Assembly (NCBI GenBank): GCA_039976075.1
Contig: JBDWFY010000016.1
Span: forward strand, 186,001-250,000
Origin: JBDWFY01 sp039976075
GTDB taxonomy: Bacteria > Pseudomonadota > Alphaproteobacteria > Rhizobiales > Stappiaceae
Direction of reading: 5' to 3'
Length of the DNA stretch: 64,000 nt
The position numbers and the translations under genes were made by a program. Shown here piece by piece: positions 52,700 through 61,580 of this stretch. The notes under the pieces are model-generated. The model was not told the DNA's origin and ran no database searches. It saw nothing but the letters and a program-made list of their open reading frames with translations. Position 1 is the stretch's first letter; the number at the start of each line of letters is the position of its first letter.

Positions 52700-54874
52700 T
52701 CAGGCGAATTCCACGCCATTTTCAGCCAACGGCAGGCGTGTCACCCGTAAACCCGTTGCTGCCTTGATGGCATTGGCAAGAGCGGGTGCCGATGGTGGCG
52801 TTCCAGGCTCTCCCACACCTGTGGGCGCGATTGTCGACGGCACGATGTGAACGTCAATATCGGGCATATCAGACATACGGATCGGCTCGTAGGTCGGAAA
52901 ATTATCCTGATCGACCAGACCATCGGTGAATGTGATCTGGTTGCGCATGGCCGCACCAAGGCCATAACCGATACCGCCCTCCATTTGTGCCTTGATCACA
53001 TCGGGATTGACTGGGATGCCGCAATCGACCGCGCAGGTCACTTTTTCTATTTTTATTGCGCCATCATTTAGCGATACCTCGATGACTTCCGCCACATAAG
53101 ATCCAAAGGACTTATGCAGAGCGACGCCCCGCCCTCTGCCCTCTGGCAGTGGATCGTCCCAACCGGACTTTTCCGCCGCCAATTTGAGAACGTCCGAAAG
53201 GCGTTGCTGATCGGCATCACCACCGGCCAACAATTCCAGTCTGAATTCGACCGGATCTCGACCCGCTTTTTCCGCAACCATGTCTATCGCGCTCTCAAGA
53301 GCAAAAGCAGTGTGTGTATGCCCCACTGACCGCCACCAGAGAACGGAAACAGGAGAAACGAAATCACTAAGCCCCAATGAGAAGCCGGGAATGCCGTAGT
53401 GGGTATCCGAAATGCCTTCCACCGAACTGTGATCAACACCATCATGGACCGCAAAGGATTCCAGCGCCGTGCCTTTCATAATGGACTTGGCTGCAATCCT
53501 GTGATCCCAGCCCGCTATCTTGCCTTTGTCATCAATGCCTACTTTCACTCGATGCGCGGCCATCGGTCGGAAATAACCGCCCTGGATATCGTCCTCACGC
53601 ATCCAGACCATCTTGATCGGTGTTTTCCCGCCAAGCATCGCAAAAGCCATGGCCGCCTCTGCCTGATAGTCACTGGTAGGATTGGCCCGACGGCCGAACG
53701 ACCCACCTGCAAAAACCGTGTTGATCTCGACTTGTTCCGGTTTCAGACCGGTAATTGCGGCGACTGTCGGCTGTGTCAATCCTGGGAACTGGCACCCGTC
53801 ATGGACACGAACACCTGTTTCTGTTGGCTCGATAACGCAGTTGAGCGGCTCCATGGGTGCATGGGCGAGGAAAGGAAAGACAAATTCCGCTTCCACTGAT
53901 TGCTCCGAACTATCGATGGCAGCAGTGGTTGCCTTGAAATCTGTTGTCTTGGTTGCAGAATATTGCGGCTCTTCCAAAAGCTTCAAGTGTTCTGCAATCA
54001 TGATGTCTGAACTGCGGGTTTCAGCCTGCGTGAAATCCCATTCGGCGACAATCGCGTCTTTGGCTTGTTTGATCGCCCAGGTATTTTTGCCATAAACGAC
54101 GATACCGGCATTGTTGGGCATAGCCTTGGCATCTATGAAGCCCGCAACACTCTTCGCCTCAGCGGCATCAAATGACGTCAGTTTACCACCGAATTTCGGA
54201 CTGTGAATGACAGCGGCGTAGACCATGCCGGGCACTTTGACATCCATTGCGAACTGGGCTGAACCATTGGTTTTTCCATAACCATCCTTACGGCTGAGGT
54301 TCGGATTTCCGATAAGTTTCAGATCGGCATTGCCCTTAATTCTCGGCTCTTTGGAGGGTTCGATGGTACTGGCGATCTCTGCAACTTCACCAAAGTGTGC
54401 CTTTTTGTCACCGCTTGTCAGTATGCCGCTCTCAATGGTCACCGTTTCGGGATCTACGTTCCATTTTTGGGCAGCGGCCTGAATAAGAATTTCGCGCGCC
54501 GCCGCACCGGCTTGACGATACTGCTTGTAGGAGTTCGCCATGGCGGTTGAACCACCGGTTCCCTGGGCTCCAAACAACAGGTTTGCATATTTTTTGCCAT
54601 CGGCAGGTGCAAACTCGTGCTTGACGCTATCCCAATCGACATCCAGCTCTTCAGCAATCAACGTTGTAAGACCGGTGGTCGTCCCCTGCCCCATCTCAAA
54701 ATGCTTGACCACGACTGTCAGAGTTCCATCGGATCCGATTTTAACGAACGGATTGAGCTGCGCACCGGATGATCCGGCAGCAAGAACGCCACGACTGTTC
54801 AGCCCAATCACCAGCGCGGTTGCGGCGGCAGCAGAGCCTTTTAGAAAATTTCGTCTGTTTGTTTGAATAGTCAT
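52700..54874 (-). CDS. Molybdenum hydroxylase large subunit, IorB-like (Tat-exported)
   Basis: The 724-residue product is a xanthine dehydrogenase-family molybdopterin-binding subunit of the isoquinoline 1-oxidoreductase/aldehyde dehydrogenase type. It opens with a Tat signal (RRNFLKG then an Ala-rich core). MoCo-contact segments include HFEMGQGTTTGLTTLIAEELDVDWD, GSFGRRANPTSDYQAEA and the catalytic Glu in VGEPGTPPSAPALANAI near the C-terminus. With the [2Fe-2S] subunit three bases upstream it probably forms a periplasmic hydroxylase or dehydrogenase of aldehydes or N-heterocycles. A TetR regulator is divergent. Confidence 0.88.
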   Translation of the reverse strand: MTIQTNRRNFLKGSAAAATALVIGLNSRGVLAAGSSGAQLNPFVKIGSDGTLTVVVKHFEMGQGTTTGLTTLIAEELDVDWDSVKHEFAPADGKKYANLLFGAQGTGGSTAMANSYKQYRQAGAAAREILIQAAAQKWNVDPETVTIESGILTSGDKKAHFGEVAEIASTIEPSKEPRIKGNADLKLIGNPNLSRKDGYGKTNGSAQFAMDVKVPGMVYAAVIHSPKFGGKLTSFDAAEAKSVAGFIDAKAMPNNAGIVVYGKNTWAIKQAKDAIVAEWDFTQAETRSSDIMIAEHLKLLEEPQYSATKTTDFKATTAAIDSSEQSVEAEFVFPFLAHAPMEPLNCVIEPTETGVRVHDGCQFPGLTQPTVAAITGLKPEQVEINTVFAGGSFGRRANPTSDYQAEAAMAFAMLGGKTPIKMVWMREDDIQGGYFRPMAAHRVKVGIDDKGKIAGWDHRIAAKSIMKGTALESFAVHDGVDHSSVEGISDTHYGIPGFSLGLSDFVSPVSVLWWRSVGHTHTAFALESAIDMVAEKAGRDPVEFRLELLAGGDADQQRLSDVLKLAAEKSGWDDPLPEGRGRGVALHKSFGSYVAEVIEVSLNDGAIKIEKVTCAVDCGIPVNPDVIKAQMEGGIGYGLGAAMRNQITFTDGLVDQDNFPTYEPIRMSDMPDIDVHIVPSTIAPTGVGEPGTPPSAPALANAIKAATGLRVTRLPLAENGVEFA

Positions 54875-54877
54875 GAC

Positions 54878-55339
54878 CTAGCCCTCCAATGTACCGGCTG
54901 CATGATGGATGGCGGCTCGAATGCGCTTGTATGTGGCGCACCGGCAGGCATTTCCGCTCATATAATCATCGATGTCTTCGTCGGACGGCTTGGGATTGCC
55001 GGACAGAAGTCCAACAGCAGACATGATTTGACCAGACTGACAATACCCGCACTGGACCACGTCCAGCTCATTCCATGCATCTTGAACCGCCTTGGCGACC
55101 GGCCCATCCAGACCTTCGATTGTTTGAACGTCACTTCCCTGAACATCCTCAACAAATGTCATACAAGAACGCGTCGGTTCTCCATCGACGTGAACTGTGC
55201 AGGCGCCGCAAGATGCGACACCGCAGCCGAATTTAGTGCCTGTTAGATCTAGTTCATCCCTGATTACCCACAAGAGAGGCGTACCGGGCTCGGCCTCGAC
55301 CTGCCGATTTTGTCCATTAATTTTGAGATCAAATGCCAT
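54878..55339 (-). CDS. Molybdenum hydroxylase [2Fe-2S] subunit, IorA-like
   Basis: The 153-residue subunit carries two [2Fe-2S] clusters. The N-terminal ferredoxin-type cluster is in KFGCGVASCGACTVHVDGEP...SC, and the C-terminal cluster in CGYCQSGQIMSAVGLL ... NACRCATYKRI. It passes electrons from the MoCo subunit encoded just downstream. There is no Tat signal of its own, so it is expected to be exported as a complex with the large subunit. First gene of the operon, facing the paired operators at 55450-55506. Confidence 0.92.
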   Translation of the reverse strand: MAFDLKINGQNRQVEAEPGTPLLWVIRDELDLTGTKFGCGVASCGACTVHVDGEPTRSCMTFVEDVQGSDVQTIEGLDGPVAKAVQDAWNELDVVQCGYCQSGQIMSAVGLLSGNPKPSDEDIDDYMSGNACRCATYKRIRAAIHHAAGTLEG

Positions 55340-55395
55340 GTTGACAACTCTCCGATTGACGCTGCATTAACAGTATTACGGACGGACTATCTGTT

Positions 55396-55410
55396 CAGTT
55401 TAACAAACTG
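55396..55410. promoter_or_regulatory. Half-site-inverted dyad CAGTTT-n3-AAACTG
   Basis: CAGTTT (55396-55401) and AAACTG (55405-55410) repeat the half-site of the two 18-bp operators nearby, in inside-out orientation. It lies between iorA and the main operators and could be a weaker third site for the same regulator. Confidence 0.4.
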
Positions 55411-55449
55411 ATCGAAATTTCAATTTCTACAGAGAGGCGGACGCATCGT

Positions 55450-55467
55450 GTAAACTGAGCAGTTTAC
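55450..55467. promoter_or_regulatory. TetR-type operator 1 (GTAAACT-n4-AGTTTAC)
   Basis: GTAAACT (55450-55456) and AGTTTAC (55461-55467) form a perfect 7+4+7 palindrome in the divergent region between the IorAB-like operon and the tetR gene. Confidence 0.78.
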
Positions 55468-55488
55468 CTACACCGCAAATCGACCTAT

Positions 55489-55506
55489 GTAAACTACCCA
55501 GTTTAC
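55489..55506. promoter_or_regulatory. TetR-type operator 2 (GTAAACT-n4-AGTTTAC)
   Basis: The same half-sites as operator 1 with the same four-base spacing, 39 bases away centre to centre (different spacer bases). Repetition with only the spacer changed argues for a real protein-binding site, most likely for the adjacent TetR-family regulator acting on itself and on the divergent operon. Confidence 0.78.
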
Positions 55507-55558
55507 CTTACTCATTCTTTGTTCAGATGGTTCTCAAGGCGCAAAAAGGAAAGCTTCA

Positions 55559-56149
55559 TTGCAAACAAGTAATGAAAAACGCCGACAAATCATAACTGCC
55601 GCCGTTGGCGAATTCCAAAACAAGGGATTTTCCGGTGCCAGCATGGACCGTATCGCCGATAGCGCAGGCGTGTCAAAGCGGACCGTCTACTGTCACTTTC
55701 AAAGCAAAGAAGGGTTGTTCCGCTCCATTACCGATCAGGTCGTGGCCTCCTTTAACGAAGCAACCGATATCAAATACGATCCCGATCATCCATTTGAAGC
55801 CCAACTGCGAAAGCTGGCCTGGGCAGAATGTCGTCTGCTCATGTCAACGGAATTCATGAGCCTGGCACGCATGCTGGTCGGAGAAACAATTCGGGACCCG
55901 GAATTTGCGCTGGAAGTCAGCCAGCGCTTCGACAAAATATCTTTTTTTCAATCTTTCATCGAAGCGGCCCACAAAGATGGTGTCATCTCCGTAGCGGACC
56001 CCAAGAGGGCAGCCACGCAATTTCTCGGATTGATCAAGGCACAGGGATTCTGGCCTATTCTACCGACAGGCAAAACACTATCGGAACCGGAAATGGAAAA
56101 CATCATCGAAAGCTCGGTGGCAATGTTTCTGGCTCAATACGGCAATTGA
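55559..56149 (+). CDS. TetR-family transcriptional regulator
   Basis: The 196-residue protein has the TetR HTH (MDRIADSAGVSKRTVYCHFQSKEGLFRSITDQ, residues about 29-60) and a helical ligand domain with an AefR-like C-terminal part. The start is TTG 55559 with AAGGA eight bases upstream; no in-frame ATG fits. It is divergent from the molybdenum hydroxylase operon and flanked by two palindromic operators, so it is probably the repressor of that operon and of itself. Confidence 0.88.
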   Translation: MQTSNEKRRQIITAAVGEFQNKGFSGASMDRIADSAGVSKRTVYCHFQSKEGLFRSITDQVVASFNEATDIKYDPDHPFEAQLRKLAWAECRLLMSTEFMSLARMLVGETIRDPEFALEVSQRFDKISFFQSFIEAAHKDGVISVADPKRAATQFLGLIKAQGFWPILPTGKTLSEPEMENIIESSVAMFLAQYGN

Positions 56150-56182
56150 TACATGACTCCTGCGAAATTTCGCCGGAATATA

Positions 56183-57181
56183 CTAAGTACAAGTATCAAG
56201 ACATTTCATCATGGTTTCTGCGTCGATGTTCCCGCCGGACAATACCGCTGTGCTGGTTTGGCCTTTGGCATCGATCTTACCTGACAACAGCGCAGCCAGC
56301 GCTACTGCTCCGCCGGGCTCGACCACCAGTTTGAGCTCACGAAAGGCAAAAGCAACTGCCTGCATAGCGTCCTGTTCGCTCACAACCAGCCCTTCTTCAA
56401 CAACGGATTGATTGATCGGGAAGCTCAATGAACCCGGCGTTGGCGCCATCAATGCATCGCAGATAGACCCGCCGGCTTGAGCATTTTTCTCCCGTCGACC
56501 GCTGACGAAGGAACGCGCATGATCATCAAACCCTTCCGGCTCTACTGTAAAAAAATTGGTTGCTGGGCTTTTGGCTTGAATTGCGATCGCAGAACCCGCC
56601 GTTAGACCACCGCCTCCGGTGCAGACGAGGTAGTTGTCGGCAGTTAAGCCGAGCTTCGCCAACTGGTCGGTCGCCTCAAGTGCCGACGTACCCTGCCCCG
56701 ATATTACACCAGGATCATTATAGGGATGGACAAATGTCGCGCCGCTTTCCTTGCAAAGGGCTTCTGCAATTTCTTCACGATCCTCATTTTCCCGGTCATA
56801 CAATATGATTTCTGCGCCGTCGGCCGCTGTTCGACGCTTTTTGACCTCCGGTGCGTCCGCAGGCACCACTATTTTCGCAGAAACACCTAATAACCTGGCA
56901 GCAAGCGCGATCCCTTGTGCATGGTTTCCGGATGAACAGGCAACGACACCCAGGGCCTTTTTTTCGGGCGAGATCATAGACAGGCGGTTGAACGCGCCGC
57001 GAAATTTGAACGAGCCGGTGCGCTGCAGGGATTCTGCCTTGAGGAAAACCCTACCCCCAACTTCTTCATCGAGTACTTTAAAGTTGAGCAGCGGCGTCTG
57101 ATTTGCCACCCCTGCTATACGGTCGGCCGCATCCAATACATCTGAGAAACACGGTGCTGACGGTAGGCTGGGCTCATGCAT
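56183..57181 (-). CDS. PLP-dependent threonine/serine dehydratase-like enzyme
   Basis: The 332-residue fold-type II PLP enzyme has the Schiff-base Lys in RTGSFKFRGAFN (residues about 54-65), the asparagine loop SSGNHAQG, and the phosphate-binding Gly loop TGGGGLTAGSA. This matches threonine ammonia-lyase or serine/threonine dehydratase/racemase of the short form without an ACT domain. ATG 57181 fits the family start. It is 88 bases downstream of the glycosyltransferase gene and probably separate from it in function. Confidence 0.87.
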   Translation of the reverse strand: MHEPSLPSAPCFSDVLDAADRIAGVANQTPLLNFKVLDEEVGGRVFLKAESLQRTGSFKFRGAFNRLSMISPEKKALGVVACSSGNHAQGIALAARLLGVSAKIVVPADAPEVKKRRTAADGAEIILYDRENEDREEIAEALCKESGATFVHPYNDPGVISGQGTSALEATDQLAKLGLTADNYLVCTGGGGLTAGSAIAIQAKSPATNFFTVEPEGFDDHARSFVSGRREKNAQAGGSICDALMAPTPGSLSFPINQSVVEEGLVVSEQDAMQAVAFAFRELKLVVEPGGAVALAALLSGKIDAKGQTSTAVLSGGNIDAETMMKCLDTCT

Positions 57182-57268
57182 GATTTTTCTCTTGGCGAGG
57201 GAGGCGTCGTTCTGTGTGCTTCTGTTTAAACGTATAGCAGCTGCTTTGATCAACCGGGCTGATGTCTT

Positions 57269-58297
57269 TCACGCGTTGTTAACGGCAGCGGGCCGTTTTC
57301 CGACGGATACATTTTTCAGAAATTGACGGGCACTGGCTTCCCAGGAAAAACCAAGAGCTACATCACGGCAATGCGTACGGGATATATCCAGAGCCGAAAG
57401 AGCTGCTTTTCCAAGATCCTCATCGATTACGCCCGCACCCGTATCTCCGATGACATCCTGAGGGCCGGTGACCGGATACGCTGCGACGGGAACACCACAC
57501 GCAATGGCTTCCAACAAAACATTGCCAAATGTATCGGTTAAACTGGGAAAAACAAAAACGTCTCCGGACGCATAATGGCGGGCCAGTTCGTCACCTTGTT
57601 TAGCGCCGGTAAACAGCACGTTGGGATACGCCGCTTTCAGAGAAGCCAGCTGCGGCCCATCTCCAACAACAACTTTGGATCCAGGCAGATCCAACTTGAG
57701 GAACGCCTCGATATTTTTTTCAACCGCAATTCGTCCGATATGAAGAAATATCGGTCCGGGCAGATGGTCGAACAAGCGGGCATCACTGGGTTTGAACACC
57801 ATATGGTCGACGCCGCGCGACCACCTGCAGAGATTGTTGAAGCCACGTGCGCGGAGATCGTCCTCCAGTGAATGAGTGGCTACCATGCAAGCAATGCCGC
57901 CATTGTGAAAACGCCGCATCCACGCATACATCCAACGTTCAGGAATTGGAAACCGAGCAGAAACATACTCCGGAAACCGCGTGTGATAGCTGGTTGTATA
58001 TGCCAGTCCGAGCTTATGAGCTGCCCGCTTCCCCATCTGGCCCAAGGGCCCTTCCGTGGCCAGATGGATATAGTCAGCATGACTATCGGCGATCATGCGC
58101 CGCACGCGACCGGGCGTTGTGATGGATAGCGGTATTTCCGGATAGGTTGGGCAAGGAACCGTACGAAAAGACTGAGGTGTCAAGAAATCGACTTCCAGCC
58201 CCATTTTGCGCAATTCTTCAGCCGTCATATCCAGAGAGCGAACGACACCATTGATCTGGGGATGCCATGCATCCGAGACAATTAGAAGCTTGCTCAT
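57269..58297 (-). CDS. GT4 family glycosyltransferase
   Basis: The 342-residue product is a GT-B fold, family 4 retaining glycosyltransferase. The N-terminal acceptor domain starts LLIVSDAWHPQINGVVRSLDM; the donor domain has IFLHIGRIAVEKNIEAFLKLDLPGSKVVVGDGP and the EX7E-like region FPSLTDTFGNVLLEAIACGVPVAAYPV. Its relatives glycosylate lipids (phosphatidylinositol or diacylglycerol acceptors) or surface glycans. The ATG overlaps the stop of the metallophosphatase gene upstream (ATGA), so the pair works together, perhaps in lipid remodelling. Confidence 0.88.
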   Translation of the reverse strand: MSKLLIVSDAWHPQINGVVRSLDMTAEELRKMGLEVDFLTPQSFRTVPCPTYPEIPLSITTPGRVRRMIADSHADYIHLATEGPLGQMGKRAAHKLGLAYTTSYHTRFPEYVSARFPIPERWMYAWMRRFHNGGIACMVATHSLEDDLRARGFNNLCRWSRGVDHMVFKPSDARLFDHLPGPIFLHIGRIAVEKNIEAFLKLDLPGSKVVVGDGPQLASLKAAYPNVLFTGAKQGDELARHYASGDVFVFPSLTDTFGNVLLEAIACGVPVAAYPVTGPQDVIGDTGAGVIDEDLGKAALSALDISRTHCRDVALGFSWEASARQFLKNVSVGKRPAAVNNA

Positions 58298-59094
58298 GCG
58301 GCAGCTTGCCGTCCTGCCAGTTTTATAACGCCATTTTCTGTGGCCGCTTCGGTCCAATTAATGATTTCAAACGATCCGTCGTGATTTTCGACCACAGCCG
58401 TACAGCTCTCTACCCAGTCACCTGTGTTGATGTAATTCAATCCGAAATCGTGATGATTGGCAGGGTGGTGAATATGACCACAGATTACACCGTCAACGCC
58501 GCGTCGGGATGCCTCTGTAGTCAGAGCTTGCTCAAACTTACCGATAAAATTGACCGCATTCTTGACCTTGAGTTTTGCCCACGCTGAAAGCGACCAATAA
58601 GAAAACCCGAGTTTGCGACGAACGATATTCAGCCAGGTGTTAGTGCCAAGCGCTGTCACGTAGGCCCAGTCTCCAAAAAAAGCGAGCCATTTGGCATGAC
58701 GAACAACGACATCGAACTGATCGCCGTGGATGACCAGATACCGTTTTCCATCCGCCGATTCATGAATGAAATCCTCCCGAACTTCAACGACACCGAACTG
58801 TGTATCGTTGTAGTCTCGCAGAAACTCATCATGATTGCCCGGCAAGTAAATGATACGCGCACCTTTGCGTCCTTTTCGGAGCAGCTTTTGAACGACATCA
58901 TTATGCGGTTGAGGCCAATACCAGTTCCGTTTCAGACGCCAGCCATCAATGACATCGCCGACGAGATAAATGGTGTCTGCATCATTGTAACGCAAAAAAT
59001 CGACAAGCAATTCCGCCTGACACCCCCGAGTACCCAGATGAATGTCGGACAGAAAAAGCGCTCTGAACTTCCGTTTTTCAGATCGAGGCGCCAT
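58294..59094 (-). CDS. LpxH-like/UDP-diacylglucosamine-type metallophosphoesterase
   Basis: The 266-residue calcineurin-like phosphoesterase shows all metal motifs: LFLSDIHLGTRG (Asp17, His19), YLVGDVIDGW, YLPGNHDEFLR, VIHGDQFD and ICGHIHHPAN. Its spacing resembles the LpxH-like group that includes paralogues in rhizobia not dedicated to lipid A. GGAGAG precedes ATG 59094. Translational coupling to a GT4 glycosyltransferase suggests lipid or surface-polymer metabolism rather than classical lipid A synthesis. Confidence 0.85.
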   Translation of the reverse strand: MAPRSEKRKFRALFLSDIHLGTRGCQAELLVDFLRYNDADTIYLVGDVIDGWRLKRNWYWPQPHNDVVQKLLRKGRKGARIIYLPGNHDEFLRDYNDTQFGVVEVREDFIHESADGKRYLVIHGDQFDVVVRHAKWLAFFGDWAYVTALGTNTWLNIVRRKLGFSYWSLSAWAKLKVKNAVNFIGKFEQALTTEASRRGVDGVICGHIHHPANHHDFGLNYINTGDWVESCTAVVENHDGSFEIINWTEAATENGVIKLAGRQAAA

Positions 59095-59435
59095 TCGATG
59101 CTCTCCAGTGGCCGTAGAAGTGTTCCCGCCGACATACGCTTGCCTGCGTTGCCGGGGCGGCTTCAATCATTATCGTTGGCTCACACTCTTGTCGTTATCG
59201 GCTTCGACATATTCGATGATGCAAGTCGCGGATACCTTCGGGTTCAGTCATAAAACTCACTCTGCAATACTCAGATTTACATCTCACTATTGTGACGAAA
59301 TCCAAAATACCCTGCCATGGTCGGCGTCACTGACATTATTGGTAGAATAGTGATATCAAACGCACAATTGAAGTGGCTAGTGGTTTCTGCGAGAAAAAAT
59401 TATCCACCGAACCTTTTTAGAACGGGAGTATGAAT
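59095..59435. other. Divergent intergenic region metallophosphatase / SDR
   Basis: About 340 bases with the Shine-Dalgarno of each gene at its ends (GGAGAG on the minus strand, GGGAG on the plus strand). No gene, repeat or clear promoter pair was found within it. Confidence 0.5.
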
Positions 59436-60215
59436 ATGGATCTGGGTATTGCCGGAAAGAAGGCCATAATCTGTGCCTCCAGCCGTGGCCTTGGCAGAGG
59501 TGTTGCACAGGCGCTCGCTGAAGCGGGTTGCGATATCGTGATCAACGGACTTGACGAAACGCGGCTTCAGCAAACAGCAGAGGCAATCACCTCCTCCACG
59601 CGCGCAAGGGTCACTGCCATCGCAGCTGATGTTTCGACAATCGAAGGTCAAGCCAAATTGCTTGCCGCCTGTCCTCAGCCGGATATCCTGATTAACAACA
59701 ATGGTGGACCACCCCGGCGCGATTTTCGCGAACTGGACCGGGAAAACATCATTGACGGTGTCATACAGAACATGGTGACTCCGATCGAACTGACCAAGGC
59801 AGTGATAGACGGAATGGCAAACCGGAAGTTCGGCCGCATTATCAATGTCACATCAATGTCCGTTAAAACGCCCATTTCCGGTCTGGATCTCTCAAGCGGC
59901 GCCCGCGCCGGGCTCACTGCGTTTATGGCGGGTGTCTGCCGCGAGTTTGCCCATAATAACGTGACCGTCAATCACGTTCTGCCAGGCAAGATGGATACCG
60001 ACCGTCTGCGTGGCGGTCTTGAGCGAACTGCGAAGACGACGGGTGCCAGTATTGCGGACGTCCGGGCAGAACAGACCGCAGAAATCCCCGCCAAGCGCTT
60101 TGGTCAGGCGGAAGAATTCGGCCAACTCTGTGCATTTCTGGCGTCTGCTCATACCGGCTATATTACCGGACAAAACTTTCTCATCGATGGCGGCCTGTTT
60201 GCCAGCGCGTTCTAA
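59436..60215 (+). CDS. SDR-family protein with altered catalytic residues
   Basis: The 259-residue short-chain dehydrogenase fold has the cofactor motif ASSRGLGRG (about residues 14-22), LINNNGGPP (NNAG-like) and the C-terminal TGQNFLIDGGL. The usual YxxxK is missing: at the Tyr position is Ser153 and at the Lys position Arg157 (LSSGARAGL), while the preceding Ser140 in NVTSMSV is kept. Related SDRs with SNGAR/SSGAR exist in many proteobacteria. It may bind cofactor without standard oxidoreduction or use another proton donor. ATG 59436 is favoured over 59430 by Shine-Dalgarno spacing. Confidence 0.85.
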   Translation: MDLGIAGKKAIICASSRGLGRGVAQALAEAGCDIVINGLDETRLQQTAEAITSSTRARVTAIAADVSTIEGQAKLLAACPQPDILINNNGGPPRRDFRELDRENIIDGVIQNMVTPIELTKAVIDGMANRKFGRIINVTSMSVKTPISGLDLSSGARAGLTAFMAGVCREFAHNNVTVNHVLPGKMDTDRLRGGLERTAKTTGASIADVRAEQTAEIPAKRFGQAEEFGQLCAFLASAHTGYITGQNFLIDGGLFASAF

Positions 60216-60231
60216 ACCGCGTTGCTGCGAT

Positions 60232-60275
60232 AAAAAATGGCCGGATGATCTCAAAAGTTCATCCGGCCAATATTT
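60232..60275. terminator. Bidirectional terminator between SDR and FadL genes
   Basis: GGCCGGATG (60239-60247) pairs with CATCCGGCC (60260-60268). On the minus strand it is followed by ATTTTTTATC, ending the fadL transcript; on the plus strand by AATATTTTG, ending the SDR transcript. Confidence 0.9.
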
Positions 60276-60290
60276 TGTGCGTTGGAGATT

Positions 60291-61580
60291 TCAAAAGCTG
60301 TAGCGCAGAGAAGCTGACAGGATATCAACATGGCTCGAAACGTTACCGACATAAGTGCCGAAACGTGCATCATAGTCCTGATGGCCCGGAACGATCTCTA
60401 TATCCGTTTCTTCCGGAATGATATGGCTGTATCCAAGATCAAGGGAAAGGTTTTCCATCGGACTGTATGACAATCCAGCGGAAAGCCAGAACCGATTGTT
60501 GTCTGGAAGTCGAGTTGAGCGAATATCCGTATCAATAGGTGAGACCTCATAAGCAAAACCAGCGCGCAAGGTCAGATCTTCGTTCCAGTCATACTCCCCG
60601 CCAAGTGCAAAAAACCAGCCATCATTATAATTGAACTTCAGATCAGTCAGCGTTGCACCATTGGCTGTGCTGTCCACATTAATTTCGCCTAAACGGCTCC
60701 AATTCGTCCATTCAACAGACCCTAACACACGTATATCGTCCGTAATCCGTTGTTTTGCAGACAGCGTGATCATCTCAGGTGTAGCTATGTTGGCGTCAAT
60801 GCCGTATGTGCCTGCAGCCAAGACGGTGGGGATCCCCCTCGGCAACACCAAATCGCCTTCGAGTTGATGCCAGACAGCGGATCGAAACCCAAGACCAACT
60901 TCAGTACCAGCAAATGGTGTCGCCGTCACACCGGCGGTAACACCGAAAGCAATGTCGTCTCCTTTGACTTCATTCGTCACAGCACCGGCGGAAAAAGGAT
61001 CTGCCGTTTTCAATCGAACCTGAAGATATTGCGCTTGAACACCAACGCCAACTGAAATCATTTCGTTGATTTTGTATGCAATCGTTGGATTCACATTGAT
61101 CGAAAAGACTTCGGACGACCGTGAATAATATTGTCCAGCCCAATCGAATTGTGGCTTCGTCGCCAATCCGTACGGTGCGTTGATACCGAGACCAAGCACA
61201 ATATCTTCCGTCAAGCCATAGGCCATATAGGTTGCCGGTATCCACGCATCGGACGCAATATCGCCGCTGCCGATAGTGCTCGGCGCTAGTCCGCCCCCGT
61301 TGCCCGAGTAGGTACCATCAATGTCCGAGTAGGGAACAATAAATGAGTTATGCGCCTCGAATGTGAAGCCCTCGCCCGCGCCCGTTATAGAAGCCGGGTT
61401 CCAGAACATGGAAGAAATCGATGGCCCGGATGTCGCGTTGCCAGCGAACGACAGGCCCTGATAATACGCACTCTGTTCTCGAAGAGCGAAAGCACCGGCG
61501 AATGCATTTTCAGCGACCAGCACGAATGCAAGCGCCGTTGAAATAAGTAATCCGCTTCGCCTTAGTGTCGTGACTTTCAC
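60291..61580 (-). CDS. Outer membrane FadL/OmpP1-type transporter
   Basis: FadL proteins are 14-strand outer-membrane barrels that import long-chain fatty acids and other hydrophobic compounds. GTG 61580, preceded by GGAGGGGATAAA, gives 429 residues: a signal peptide (LLISTALAFVLVAENAFA) and the mature start GAFALREQSAYYQGLSFAGNAT, the FadL N-terminal hatch with its NPA-like MFWNPASIT. The C-terminus ends in a typical outer-membrane Phe (HVDILSASLRYSF). The longer frame to 61676 starts without a signal peptide and is less likely. Confidence 0.92.
   Translation of the reverse strand: MKVTTLRRSGLLISTALAFVLVAENAFAGAFALREQSAYYQGLSFAGNATSGPSISSMFWNPASITGAGEGFTFEAHNSFIVPYSDIDGTYSGNGGGLAPSTIGSGDIASDAWIPATYMAYGLTEDIVLGLGINAPYGLATKPQFDWAGQYYSRSSEVFSINVNPTIAYKINEMISVGVGVQAQYLQVRLKTADPFSAGAVTNEVKGDDIAFGVTAGVTATPFAGTEVGLGFRSAVWHQLEGDLVLPRGIPTVLAAGTYGIDANIATPEMITLSAKQRITDDIRVLGSVEWTNWSRLGEINVDSTANGATLTDLKFNYNDGWFFALGGEYDWNEDLTLRAGFAYEVSPIDTDIRSTRLPDNNRFWLSAGLSYSPMENLSLDLGYSHIIPEETDIEIVPGHQDYDARFGTYVGNVSSHVDILSASLRYSF

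Noticed and set aside
56162..56173. 12-base perfect palindrome GCGAAATTTCGC between tetR and the dehydratase gene
   Set aside because: No loop and no T run; single occurrence, so neither a terminator nor a supported operator.
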